In this document: piece by piece, positions 17,831 through 26,441 of the stretch
How the letters are laid out: each line of letters opens with the position of its first letter
How positions within the stretch are numbered: position 1 is the first letter of the stretch
NCBI GenBank assembly: GCA_965223085.1
Contig: OZ244981.1
Span: forward strand, 806,001 to 870,000
Direction of reading: 5' to 3'
DNA from: CBDCVO01 sp965223085
Lineage (GTDB): Bacteria; Pseudomonadota; Gammaproteobacteria; Ga0077536
Length of the DNA stretch: 64,000 bases
Notes under the pieces: model-generated
What the model was told of the DNA's origin: nothing
The model's input: only the letters and a program-made list of their open reading frames with translations
Databases searched by the model: none
Position numbers and translations under genes: made by a program

Positions 17831-18598
17831 GTGGTACTCGGACACGAACTCTACGGCAGCGGCGCCGAAGGCGTCATTCTGATGCACGACTTCTACGGCT
17901 GTCGCGATACCTGGGCGTTCGCGCGCAACTTTTTCGACACGAGGAATTTCACTTACGCGTTCTGCGAAGTCCGCGGCTACGGCGCCTCGCGTCACCTCGA
18001 CGGCGATTACACGCCTGTCGAGGCAGCCGCCGATATCCTCGCGCTCGCGGACAACATCGGCTGGGGACGCTTCCACATCGTCGGGCATTCCATGAGCGGC
18101 ATGCTCGCCCAGCGCGTCGTGCTCGACGGTGGCGAAAGGGTCAAGTCCGCCGTGCTGAACACCCCGGTCGCAGCCTCGGGGCTGAGCTTCGCGCCCGAGG
18201 GTTTTGCCCTGATCGAAGGATCGATCACGGACAATGACCTGCTCGCGCAGGCGTTCGACGCCCTGACCGGAGAACGCCTGTGCCGGGAATGGCTGGATTT
18301 CAAGATCCGGCAGACGCGGGAATCGCGCCTCAAGGCCGGACAGGCGGCGTATCTGGAGAATCTAACGCAGCAAGGCTTTCTCGACGACGTCGAGGGCAAC
18401 ACCACGCCGATGCTGGTCATCATCGGCGAATACGACATGGAGCCGTTCGCCGAGGCGCCAGCGCGTGAGACGTTCCTCGCGTGGTATCCCCTTGCGGAGA
18501 TCGCCGTGTGCCGCAACCCCGGGCACTACCCACAGCAGGAAGCCCCGGTCTACGTCGCGACCGTGATGAACGAGTTCCTGAACCGCCAGCGCGGTTGA
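17831..18598 (+). CDS. Alpha/beta hydrolase
   Basis: This is a 255-residue alpha/beta-hydrolase. The oxyanion/early strand region is VILMHDFYGCRDTW, the nucleophile elbow is VGHSMSGML (Ser), and the late acid and His regions are MLVIIGEYDMEPF and NPGHYPQQEAP. There is no signal peptide, so it is cytoplasmic. The GTG at 17831 is preceded by GGAGGG at seven bases. The stop overlaps the start of the membrane protein (TGATG), implying an operon. The substrate is unknown; its location beside amino-acid catabolic genes is only suggestive. A 25-bp stretch inside it (17900-17924) is repeated exactly at 20612-20636. Confidence 0.85.
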   Translation: MVLGHELYGSGAEGVILMHDFYGCRDTWAFARNFFDTRNFTYAFCEVRGYGASRHLDGDYTPVEAAADILALADNIGWGRFHIVGHSMSGMLAQRVVLDGGERVKSAVLNTPVAASGLSFAPEGFALIEGSITDNDLLAQAFDALTGERLCREWLDFKIRQTRESRLKAGQAAYLENLTQQGFLDDVEGNTTPMLVIIGEYDMEPFAEAPARETFLAWYPLAEIAVCRNPGHYPQQEAPVYVATVMNEFLNRQRG

Positions 18599-19707
18599 TG
18601 AAAGACGTGCCGGTGAGAACGGCTGCGACACCGGCGCGAACGGCGGCAATCGTCGCCCTGGCCGCGCCGCTGCTGCTCGGGCTACCGCTCGTTGGCGTGC
18701 ATCTCGCAGGCAGAACGCTCGCGGACTATCTCGAGTTTCCGCCGCTAACACGCTACGTGGAGCACGCCGCATTCGCCTGGCCGGCATTCATCTCCATGGC
18801 GCTTTTCATCACCGTCTGCGTCACGCCTTTCGTGGTTGCGACGCACCGGGCACGAACGAACGCCGCGTCCCGCTCGTTCGGTCCTTTCCCGAGGTGGGGT
18901 GTCGCCGCGATCGTCCTCACGCTCATCGCCTGGGTAGTCGCCCGGTCCCGGATCCCCGGGCTCTCGGCGGTCCAGACACACACGTTCATTCCGCTGTGGC
19001 TCGGATACATCGTCACCGTCAATGCCCTCGTTCACGCGCGCAGCGGGCGCAGCCCGCTGACGCACGACACCGCGCGCTACCTCGCGCTGTTTCCGATGAG
19101 CGCCGCCTACTGGTGGTTCTTCGAATACCTGAACCGTTTCGTGCAGAACTGGTACTACGTCGGTATCGATCACTTCTCACCGGGTGCATACGTCCTGTGG
19201 GCGAGTCTCGCGTTCTCCACGGTACTGCCCGCAGTTTCCGCTACCCGGGCGTTGCTGGCCACTTTCCCCGGCATCACAGCCGGCCTCGATCGCGGACCGG
19301 CACTGCGACCGCCGGCGGGTACGGCTTCCACCTTGCTGCTCCTTGCCGGCGCTGGGCTGTTTGCCATCGGCATCTACCCGGATCTGACCTATCCCCTGCT
19401 GTGGATTTCGCCGTTCGCGATCATCATCTGTCTGCAGCACCTGCTCGGACAGCCGACCATCTTTGCGCCGCTCGGCGCGGGCGATTGGCGCGAGGTGTGG
19501 CGCTGGGCGTTGGCCGCGCTCGTTTGCGGCCTGTTCTGGGAAACCTGGAATTTCTTCAGCGCCGCGAAGTGGGTGTACTCCGTCCCGTTCGTGCATCGTT
19601 TCGAAATCTTCGAGATGCCGCTGCTCGGCTATGCCGGTTACCTGCCGTTCGGTCTCGAGTGCGCGCTCGCAGTCGATCTCGCCAGACGCGTCCTGCCCGG
19701 CCGCTGA
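18598..19707 (+). CDS. Polytopic inner-membrane protein of unknown function
   Basis: This is a 369-residue very hydrophobic protein with about ten predicted transmembrane segments (for example AAIVALAAPLLLGLPLVGVH, FISMALFITVCVTPFVV, LLLLAGAGLFAIGI). Aromatic-rich loops stand out: WWFFEYLNRFVQNWYYVG, LFWETWNFFSAAKWVYSVP and EMPLLGYAGYLPFGLEC near the C-terminus. I do not recognise a characterised family. The start ATG overlaps the hydrolase stop by one base (TGATG), so the two are translationally coupled and may act together. Confidence 0.75.
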   Translation: MKDVPVRTAATPARTAAIVALAAPLLLGLPLVGVHLAGRTLADYLEFPPLTRYVEHAAFAWPAFISMALFITVCVTPFVVATHRARTNAASRSFGPFPRWGVAAIVLTLIAWVVARSRIPGLSAVQTHTFIPLWLGYIVTVNALVHARSGRSPLTHDTARYLALFPMSAAYWWFFEYLNRFVQNWYYVGIDHFSPGAYVLWASLAFSTVLPAVSATRALLATFPGITAGLDRGPALRPPAGTASTLLLLAGAGLFAIGIYPDLTYPLLWISPFAIIICLQHLLGQPTIFAPLGAGDWREVWRWALAALVCGLFWETWNFFSAAKWVYSVPFVHRFEIFEMPLLGYAGYLPFGLECALAVDLARRVLPGR

Positions 19708-19784
19708 TCCGCGGGCGCCCGCGCCGCGTATTCACGAGTATGCTTGCACTCATGTCAGACTAAAAATCAGGGACGAACGGCGCG

Positions 19785-20368
19785 GTGGTCACGCTGACGC
19801 CGGAGAACCCGGCCGACGGGGAACAGGCCCGGCGCGCCGAGAGCACCCCGCTACTCAGGGTACGCGACGCCGGCGATCGGGCGGCTTACCGGGAGCTCTT
19901 TGACCTGTTCACGCCGCGCTTGCGCGCCTACGCCCGTAATCAGGGCTGCGATCCTGGCTCGGCTGAGAACGTCGTGCAGGACGTCATGGTCACGGCGTGG
20001 AGCGGGCCGGCCTGTTCGACCCGGACAAGGCCTCGGCGTGCACCTGGATATACACCCTCGTACGCAATCGCCTCATCGACCAGCACCGGGCAGGCGAACG
20101 GAGACAGCGCGCCTGCGACGGTTACACCGCCACCGCTACGACGCAGGCCGACGAAAGCGAAGATGTCGACCGCGATCTCCAGAGCTCGCGACTCACCGCC
20201 CTGCTGAACGAATTGCCGGATGAACAGGCGCGCGCGGTGCTCATGGCCTACGTCGAAGGCAAGTCCCATCGTGAGATCGCGGAAGAATTGAACGTGCCTG
20301 TCGGCACCATCAAGTCGCGCATGCGCCTAGCGCTGCAGCGGCTGCGAAAGCTCATGGAGGATTCGTGA
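19785..20368 (+). pseudogene. ECF-type RNA polymerase sigma factor with a 1-nt frameshift
   Basis: The first frame (GTG at 19785) encodes a sigma region 2: RAAYRELFDLFTPRLRAYAR and AENVVQDVMVTAW. From about 20000 the homology continues in the next frame as ERAGLFDPDKASACTWIYTL, followed by VRNRLIDQHRAGE and a clear region 4 helix-turn-helix (LTALLNELPDEQARAVLMAY, HREIAEELNVPVGTIKSRMR). Restoring one G in the TGG-AGC junction rejoins the frames. The combined protein, about 190 residues, would be normal. No slippery heptamer is visible, so I regard this as a mutation or sequencing error rather than programmed frameshifting. The stop overlaps the ATG of the ChrR-like gene. Confidence 0.85.
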
Positions 20369-20786
20369 TGAGCACGGTCCATCATCCAAGCCACGCGTGG
20401 CTGCTCGACTACGCGACGGGCAATGCGCCACCACTGTTCGAGACCGTCCTGCGCGCCCACATCGGTGTGTGCCCGACATGCCGCGACGAGATCGCCTTTG
20501 CCGAGCGCCCCGGTGGAAAGCTGATAGCAGGGGCCGACACGGTCGGCGGCGCGCTCACGGCGGACGCCATTTGCGATCGCCACGAGTAGGTCGATAACGG
20601 CGGTATGATGGTGTCGCGATACCTGGGCGTTCGCGCTCGACGGCAATATCGAGCAGTTCGTGACGACCTATCTCAACAGCAGCATCGACGCCCTGCCGTG
20701 GAAGCGGATCGGCGGCGGCCTCAGGATTTGCCGCCTCGCCGAGGATCACGGTGCGCACATGTGGATGCTGCGCGGCCAGCCAGGTT
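20368..20786 (+). pseudogene. ChrR-like anti-sigma factor, disrupted and truncated
   Basis: The ATG at 20368 overlaps the sigma stop (TGATG) and has GGAGG upstream. The first frame gives HHPSHAWLLDYATGNAPP and AHIGVCPTCRDEIAFAE, the zinc-binding anti-sigma domain with the H..C..C pattern of ChrR, and stops at 20589. Cupin-like sequence resumes in another frame (SSIDALPWKRIGGGLRICRL) to about 20786, then ends where a truncated convergent gene begins. ChrR proteins bind their ECF sigma factor and release it on oxidative or singlet-oxygen stress. Here both partners are damaged, so the response module is probably dead. Confidence 0.75.
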
Positions 20787-21164
20787 GACCCGCACCTGCT
20801 CCAGGCCCCGCCCGTCGAGAAAGCGGATCTGGTCGTACAACCCCATCTCGCGCGCGAAGGTCACGAATACCTCGGCCAGGGAGCGATGGCGGCCTTCTGC
20901 CACCTGGGGTTCGAAGCTCAGGCTCTCGACCAGGCGGCCGAGGAACATCGTGGTGACCGCCGCGACATCCGCCACCAGAGCGCGCTGAGCGAGTTCGACA
21001 TTGAGCGCCTCATTGGTGTCGCGGTGGGTCCGCTCGGTGCGGTAGTCGATGTAGAAATGGACCACGATGACGGCGCCCACAAGCAGTGTCAACGCGATGA
21101 ACAGGCCGGCAAACATCGGCCAGGCCCGCGGCCGGACAATGGCTGTCGGCGGCCCCTCGGTCAC
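20787..21164 (-). pseudogene. Membrane-anchored sensor protein, N-terminal fragment
   Basis: On the minus strand the first ~125 residues of a sensor are preserved: a cytoplasmic tail, one transmembrane helix (MFAGLFIALTLLVGAVIVVH), then an extracytoplasmic helical domain (LVESLSFEPQVAEGRHRSLA, FAREMGLYDQIRFLDGRGLE, QVRVNL). This resembles the input region of some GGDEF or histidine-kinase receptors. The coding sequence stops being recognisable where the ChrR fragment of the opposite strand ends, near 20787, so its output domain has been deleted. The neighbouring diguanylate cyclase at 21307 is a separate, complete gene. Confidence 0.65.
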
Positions 21165-21306
21165 TGTCCGTCACGGCCGTTTACGGATTGGCTGCAACGC
21201 TTCATACCCCCCTCGACGGCTCGCCGCCCTACACGGCCTCAAGTCTACGCCGCCGGTATGCGCGCCGCGACCACCGCACCGTCGGGTTGATGGCCTTGCC
21301 GCCGGC

Positions 21307-22284
21307 TCAAACGCGATTGACGGCCCGGCGCTTGGCCTGCTTTTGCAAATACATCTGCTCGTCGGCGGCCGCCATCAGGGCATCGATGTCGGTGTGTCCC
21401 GCGGGATCAAAGTCGACTGCGCCAACGCTGAAGAACAGGTCGTAGACACGCCCCTGCGTGGCATTGTGCTGCTGTACCGCGGCCTGAAGACGGCCGAGCG
21501 CAACCGCGAGATTGGCGGCGGTCGAATTGGTCGCCAGGACCGCGAACTCGTCACCGCCGAGGCGGCCGATGACATCGGAATCGCGGAAGTTGTGCCGCAG
21601 CAGACCGGCGAAGTCCGCAAGCGCCCGATCGCCCTCGGCATGGCCGTGGCGGTCGTTGATCTCCTTGAACAGGTCGAGATCGAAAAAAAGCAGTGCCGTC
21701 GGTCGTTCAACGCGCCGGCACAGTTCCAGGGCGTGCCGCGCCAGGTCCTGGAAGCCCCGCCGGTTGGACAAGCCGGTCAGCTCATCCATGGTCGCCAGCT
21801 GCACCGCGGCCAGCTCCTGCTCGACCATTTGGGCCAGGTCGCGCAGCAGGTCGAGCTCTTCGGCATCGAGCTGGCGCGGCTCTCGGTCGATCAGGCACAG
21901 GGTGCCGGGACGACTGCCACCCGGCAGCGTCAGTGGACACCCGGCATAGAAGCGGATACCGGGATCGTCGGCGACCAGGGGATTGTCGTGGAAGCGCTCA
22001 TCCTTGCTCGCGTCCGGGATCATGAAGACCTCGTCACCGAGGATGGCATGACCGCAGAACGAGATCTCGCGCGACGTCTCCGGGGCATCCAAACCCTGGC
22101 GCGACTTGAACCACTGCCGGTCGCGGTCGACCAGACTGACCAGGGCGATCGGTACCCCGAACAGCTTCTTGACCAACCGGGTCAGGCGATCGAACCGCTC
22201 CTCCGGCAGGGTGTCCAGGATGTTGAGGCGGCGCAATGCCTCCAGGCGGCTGGCTTCGTCGGCTGGCTTGTACGGTGTTTGCAT
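21307..22284 (-). CDS. GAF-GGDEF diguanylate cyclase
   Basis: This is a 325-residue soluble protein. Residues about 10-150 are a GAF domain (LNILDTLPEERFDRLTRLVK, VSLVDRDRQWFKSRQGL, FYAGCPLTL, GTLCLIDREPRQL). Residues about 160-325 are a GGDEF domain (MDELTGLSNRRGF, LLFFDLDLFKEINDRHGHAEG, VIGRLGGDEFAVLA). The active-site GGDEF is intact, and an inhibitory RxxD site (RDSD) lies five residues before it, so both cyclic-di-GMP synthesis and product inhibition are expected. The start at 22284 (MQTPYKPADE) is typical; an upstream in-frame start at 22335 is less likely. The GAF ligand is unknown. Confidence 0.9.
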   Translation of the reverse strand: MQTPYKPADEASRLEALRRLNILDTLPEERFDRLTRLVKKLFGVPIALVSLVDRDRQWFKSRQGLDAPETSREISFCGHAILGDEVFMIPDASKDERFHDNPLVADDPGIRFYAGCPLTLPGGSRPGTLCLIDREPRQLDAEELDLLRDLAQMVEQELAAVQLATMDELTGLSNRRGFQDLARHALELCRRVERPTALLFFDLDLFKEINDRHGHAEGDRALADFAGLLRHNFRDSDVIGRLGGDEFAVLATNSTAANLAVALGRLQAAVQQHNATQGRVYDLFFSVGAVDFDPAGHTDIDALMAAADEQMYLQKQAKRRAVNRV

Positions 22285-22479
22285 GGCTCTTTCAATTCTC
22301 GTATTGCGATACCCACAATGTCTGCACCCGCTCAAAGCTCCGCGGCCAGGGTCGCGAGCGCCGGGCGGCCGGACAACTCGAAGAGGGTCCGGGTGGCAGT
22401 TTCATCGACCTGCCAGTCAAGAACTTTAGTCCTGTACCATGTAGATCCGACCGGCGCAGACCAGGTTACGCAGCCGCTA

Positions 22480-22867
22480 TCACAGCCGCTGCAACAGCCG
22501 CCGGTAGCGTACCTCCAGGGTGTAGTTGTCCAGAAAATCGCGTCGCGCCTGTTCGCCCAGCCGGTCCAGGTGCGGTGCCGACAGCGCGCGAATGGCCGTA
22601 ACCCAGGACTCGGCGTCGGTCGCCTCGACCAGTACGGCGTTGGCCGGGTTCGGCTGATTCGGCAGCAGAGACAGGTCCATGGCGGCGATGTAGCGAGGTA
22701 GCTGCGGCTGGGGGACGTAGCCATGCAGATGCAGATTGGGCCACCGATACCTGTCGCGCCAGCTCGCGATGGCCTGTTCAGTGCCGCCCATGAGGTGAAA
22801 ATCGTGCTCGGGCAGTGCTCGTGCCAAGCGCACCACCATCTCGGCCCCCTTGTGGGCCTCGAGCGCG
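22480..22867 (-). pseudogene. Glycosyltransferase family 4 fragment, internally deleted
   Basis: On the minus strand a piece of a GT4 C-terminal Rossmann domain is readable: AHKGAEMVVRLARALPEHDF, HLMGGTEQ, NLHLHGYVPQPQLPRYIAAM, DLSLLPNQPN. It then jumps to VEATDAESWVTAIRAL, where the nucleotide-sugar-binding E-x7-E region should be, so the middle has been lost. The upstream end is fused in frame to an IS91 transposase fragment, giving one open frame that is an artefact of deletion. Confidence 0.75.
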
Positions 22868-23345
22868 CCGGCCTGGGCCGTCTTGCGGGAGAATTCCGCC
22901 TTCTTGATCACGTGCGTGGCGATGCAGCGGTAAACAATACCGAGCACACCAGTCATGACCTCAAGGCGGCTGGCGAACAGGAAGCGTAACGGATAGGGGA
23001 CGCTCAGCACCCACTGGCGGACGGGCCACTCGGGAAAGACCTCGTCGACCAGCAACGCGGCGCTTTCGGCCATGTTGCCTAAGCACCGCAGCTCGGGCAG
23101 AAGCCGCGCCGCTTGCAGCTGAACGCGACCAGGTGCTCGGCATGACAGGTATCGCAGCCGACTCGCAGAAACCCGTACTCGAGACGCCCGCACTTGAGGT
23201 AGCCTTCGAATTCCTGCGCCACATATCCCGGCAGGGCATTGCCCTGCGTTGCCTGATGCGCTTTGAACGCGGGGTAGTATTCCTCAACAAGTAGATAAAG
23301 AAGGGTGCGCTCCGGAAGGCGATCTTCACCGCCGCCGCCAAAGCC
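22868..23345 (-). mobile_element. IS91-family transposase remnant
   Basis: The remnant encodes the N-terminal zinc-ribbon part of an IS91 transposase (TLLYLLVEEYYPAFKAHQ, KCGRLEYGFLRV, CDTCHAEH, CKRRGFCPSCG), a frame break at about 23080, then SAALLVDEVFPEWPVRQWVL and IVYRCIATHVIKKAEFSRKT. The catalytic HUH and double-Tyr regions are absent. It is closely related to the remnant at 51.4-52.0 kb. Confidence 0.85.
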
Positions 23346-23621
23346 AACCAGGCGCTGGAGTGGCTGCAGCAAAAAGCAGCAAGCAGGCACTCCAATTTGC
23401 AACATTGATAAGTGCGTTTTTACATGAGACGCGTCATGTCCATGATTTGAAGGCTACCCGAATTGGTGCAGAGTTGCTGCTTGCCGACTTAGATGCTTAT
23501 AAATCGACGAGTCGACTCTTGCGCCTTTTGAAGGAGTGGTAATCCGTCGATGGAGACCGGCGAGTGCCTTTGCCGCTACTGTCCGAAAGAGCGCTTTCTC
23601 TACTTTGTAGTGAAGAAATTG

Positions 23622-24945
23622 GAGACTGTCAGTAATTTTGTGTTTTGAGCCATACTATCCTGCTATGGGAAGGAGAGCAGTATGGCAAAAGCAAAATCCC
23701 CGGCGTTCGACGCCGATATCTTAGACGAGCTTCTCAAAGGACAAGACCCGGCGACGGCGTTGAGTTCGGCGGGGTTGCTTGGCGACCTTAAGAAGGCCCT
23801 GGCTGAGCGAATGCTCAACGCAGAGATGGATGCGCACCTCGACGGCGAAGCCGAGCAGCAAGCTGGCAACCACCGTAATGGCTCAAGCCAGAAGACGGTG
23901 TTGAGCGACGATGGCGAGATTGTTCTGGACATTCCCCGAGACCGTCACGGTCACTTCGACCCGGCGTTAATCAAAAAATATCAACGCCGATTCCCAGGCT
24001 TCGATGAAAAGATCATCGCGCTGTATGCGCGAGGGATGAGTACCCGGGATATTCAATCGCACGTTGGTGAACTGTATGGCGTATCGATATCACCGGATCT
24101 CGTTTCGGTGGTGACTGATTCAGTTATCGACGAAGTGAGGGCGTGGCAATCGCGTCCGTTGGAATCCACCTACGCGGTGGTATTCTTCGATGCGTTGCGC
24201 GTGAAAATCCGTGACGAAGGCCTGGTCCGCAACAAGGCGGTGTATCTGGCCATCGGGATGCGTTGCTCGGGCCACAAGGAAGTATTGGGCTTATGGATCG
24301 AACAAACTGAAGGCGCTAAATTTTGGCTCCGTGTGATGAACGAACTCAAATCCCGCGGCCTCAACGACATCCTCATCGCAGTTGTCGATGGCCTCAAAGG
24401 ATTCCCCGACGCTATCACATCGGTGTTTCCCGATACGGTTGTGCAGACCTGCATCGTCCATCTCATCCGCAATTCACTCGCGTTGGCCTCATGGAAAGAT
24501 CGTAAGGCGCTAGCGTCGGCGCTCAAGCCGATTTACCAAGCTGATTCTGTCGAAGCGGCCGAGCAGGCGCTAAGCGAATTCGAACAAAGTGATTGGGGTG
24601 AAAAGTTTCCGACGGTCGGACAAAGCTGGCGACGGCATTGGGAGCACATCATCCCGTTCTTTGCTTTCGCTAAACCCGTGCGAAAGATTATCTACACGAC
24701 AAATGCGATTGAATCGCTACACAGCGGCGTGCGAAAAAGCATCCGCAATAAAGGCCACTTCCCGAATGATGAAGCGGCAACGAAATTGATCTGGCTGGCA
24801 TTGAGAAATATCACGGCGAAATGGAAGAACCCACCCATCGCCTGGTCTCATGCCAAAACCCAGTTTGCAATCCAGTTCGGAGAGCGGTTTAATTTAAACG
24901 ATTGATTTCTTTAAACGGCTCAAACACAGAATTTCTGACACTACC
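23622..24945 (+). mobile_element. Complete IS256-family insertion sequence
   Basis: The ends are imperfect inverted repeats (left GAGACTGTCAGTAATTTTGT; right end complementary, GGTAGTGTCAGAAATTCTGT). The element is flanked by an 8-bp direct repeat AGAAATTG (23614-23621 and 24946-24953), the duplication size expected for IS256. It encodes one intact transposase, so it may still be mobile. Confidence 0.92.
23682..24905 (+). CDS. IS256-family transposase
   Basis: This is a 407-residue full-length Mutator-type DDE transposase: ERMLNAEMDAHLDGEAEQQA, NHRNGSSQKTVLSDDGEI, RFPGFDEKIIALYARGMSTR, the first catalytic Asp in VVFFDALRVKI, the second in AVVDGLKGFPDAI, the CIVHLIRNSL segment, and YTTNAIESLHSGVRKSIRNK holding the catalytic Glu. 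The frame is open from the ATG, and GGAGAG lies just before it. It catalyses cut-and-circularise transposition of the element. Confidence 0.95.
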   Translation: MAKAKSPAFDADILDELLKGQDPATALSSAGLLGDLKKALAERMLNAEMDAHLDGEAEQQAGNHRNGSSQKTVLSDDGEIVLDIPRDRHGHFDPALIKKYQRRFPGFDEKIIALYARGMSTRDIQSHVGELYGVSISPDLVSVVTDSVIDEVRAWQSRPLESTYAVVFFDALRVKIRDEGLVRNKAVYLAIGMRCSGHKEVLGLWIEQTEGAKFWLRVMNELKSRGLNDILIAVVDGLKGFPDAITSVFPDTVVQTCIVHLIRNSLALASWKDRKALASALKPIYQADSVEAAEQALSEFEQSDWGEKFPTVGQSWRRHWEHIIPFFAFAKPVRKIIYTTNAIESLHSGVRKSIRNKGHFPNDEAATKLIWLALRNITAKWKNPPIAWSHAKTQFAIQFGERFNLND

Positions 24946-25308
24946 AGAAATTGCGGAACTTGTCACGCAGGCGGATCGATCGCGACGCTTCACGCGTCGA
25001 GCGTGGAACGCAAAGTCATGCTTTAGAGTACTGCCTGGACATAGTATTCGCGACCTTTTTGAGTGTATGGGGTTCAACATACAGATTGAATGGCTGGCAT
25101 CTACCTTTGGGTCTCAGGTGGCAGACGTCGTAGTGATGAAAAGCATTGGCGACGCTGCAATTCATTCGCCTTATCTCAAACCCCTATATACGCTTGCGCA
25201 TTCCTGTAACATCGCGAACGTATCCTTCGATCCCGAACCTCACGATTTAAATGCAAGAAGTGGACCCCAAAATTTGGGCAGCCGCTTAAGTGAAATCCTC
25301 GCCCGTGG

Positions 25309-26154
25309 TCAGGCCACCAAGTTGTCGGCGGCCTGACCGAAATACACCGCATCCGGGGTGCGTCGGCCCAATGCCGTGTGACGACGCCGGGAATTATAAA
25401 ATGCAAAGTATCGCGTGAGGCCGGCTCGAAGCGCTGCCGGCGTCTCATAGGCCCGCAAATAGATATCCTCGTATTTTACGCTGCGCCACAGCCGCTCGAT
25501 AAACACGTTGTCCAGCCATCGGCCGCGACCATCCATGCTTATCGCCACCTCCTGTGCCTTTAGGACGCCGGTGAAGGCCTCAGAGGTGAACTGCGCGCCC
25601 TGGTCGGTATTGAATATCTCAGGTCGACCAAAGCGTGCCAGCGCCTCCTCGAGCGCCTCGACACAAAAGCGACTGTCCAGCGTATTGAACAGCCGCCAGG
25701 ACAACACCCGGCGCGAGTGCCAGTCCATGATGGCAACCAAATACATGAAACCTTTCGCCATCGGGATATAACAGATATCCGCGGCCCAGACATGATTCGG
25801 TCGCGTTATCGACAGACCCCTGAGCAAGTACGGATAGACCTTGTGACCCTTCCCAGGCTTGCTCGTCTTGTGCTTCGAATACAGCGCGCACAAGCCCATC
25901 TGACGCATCAAACGTTGCACCCGTTTGCGATTGACCCGATGACCACGACCCATCAGCTCATCTACAATCCGCCGCGAACCATAAAACGGCAACTCCAGGT
26001 GGATCTCATCGATTAGCCGCATCAATTCGAGGTCTTCCTTTGAGACACCCTTGCCCTGGTAGTACGACGTCGAACGCGCCACATCCAGCAACTCACAACG
26101 CCAAACCTTCGATAACTCGTGAGCACTTTGTATCGCTGCCCGGCGCTCGCTCAC
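25309..26154 (-). CDS. IS3-family transposase OrfB
   Basis: This is a 281-residue integrase-core protein. The HTH_21 region contains LELPFYGSRRIVDELMGRGH, and the catalytic triad can be placed in HVWAADICYIPMAKGFMYLV (Asp), FNTDQGAQFTSEAF (Asp) and DNVFIERLWRSVKYED (Glu). The C-terminus YFAFYNSRRRHTALGRRTPD is typical. Its GTG start overlaps the orfA stop (GTGA), so it is made by translational coupling or as an OrfAB fusion through frameshifting. All catalytic residues are present. Confidence 0.95.
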   Translation of the reverse strand: MSERRAAIQSAHELSKVWRCELLDVARSTSYYQGKGVSKEDLELMRLIDEIHLELPFYGSRRIVDELMGRGHRVNRKRVQRLMRQMGLCALYSKHKTSKPGKGHKVYPYLLRGLSITRPNHVWAADICYIPMAKGFMYLVAIMDWHSRRVLSWRLFNTLDSRFCVEALEEALARFGRPEIFNTDQGAQFTSEAFTGVLKAQEVAISMDGRGRWLDNVFIERLWRSVKYEDIYLRAYETPAALRAGLTRYFAFYNSRRRHTALGRRTPDAVYFGQAADNLVA

Positions 26155-26441
26155 AGGTCGCGCCCGAGAAACTTTGACAGAAAGTCGTTCTCCATCGTCA
26201 GCTGCCCTATCTTCGCGTGCAACTTCTCGGCCTCTTGCTCAGTCTGCGCAGCGGCTACCGCACCAGCACCGAAAACCTGCTCAGCATTCTCTGTCAGTTT
26301 CTTCTTCCAGTCTTGGATCTGATTCGCGTGTACCTCGAACTGCTCTGACCGCTCTACCAGGGTCCGATCACCTCCGATCGCCGCCATCGCCACCTTCGCT
26401 TTGAATGCCGCCAAATAATTCCGTCGTTTCCTCTTCGTCAT
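26151..26441 (-). CDS. IS3-family transposase OrfA
   Basis: This is a 96-residue helix-turn-helix protein: RRNYLAAFKAKVAMAAIGGD, VERSEQFEVHANQIQDWKKK, then a leucine-zipper-like helix ending in LTMENDFLSKFLGRDL. It binds the element ends and sets up OrfB. GAAGGAGCAGAAG precedes the start. It is complete. Confidence 0.93.
   Translation of the reverse strand: MTKRKRRNYLAAFKAKVAMAAIGGDRTLVERSEQFEVHANQIQDWKKKLTENAEQVFGAGAVAAAQTEQEAEKLHAKIGQLTMENDFLSKFLGRDL

Noticed and set aside
19990..20010. Programmed frameshift in the sigma factor gene
   Set aside because: No slippery heptamer or downstream pseudoknot-like stem is visible; a lost G is simpler.
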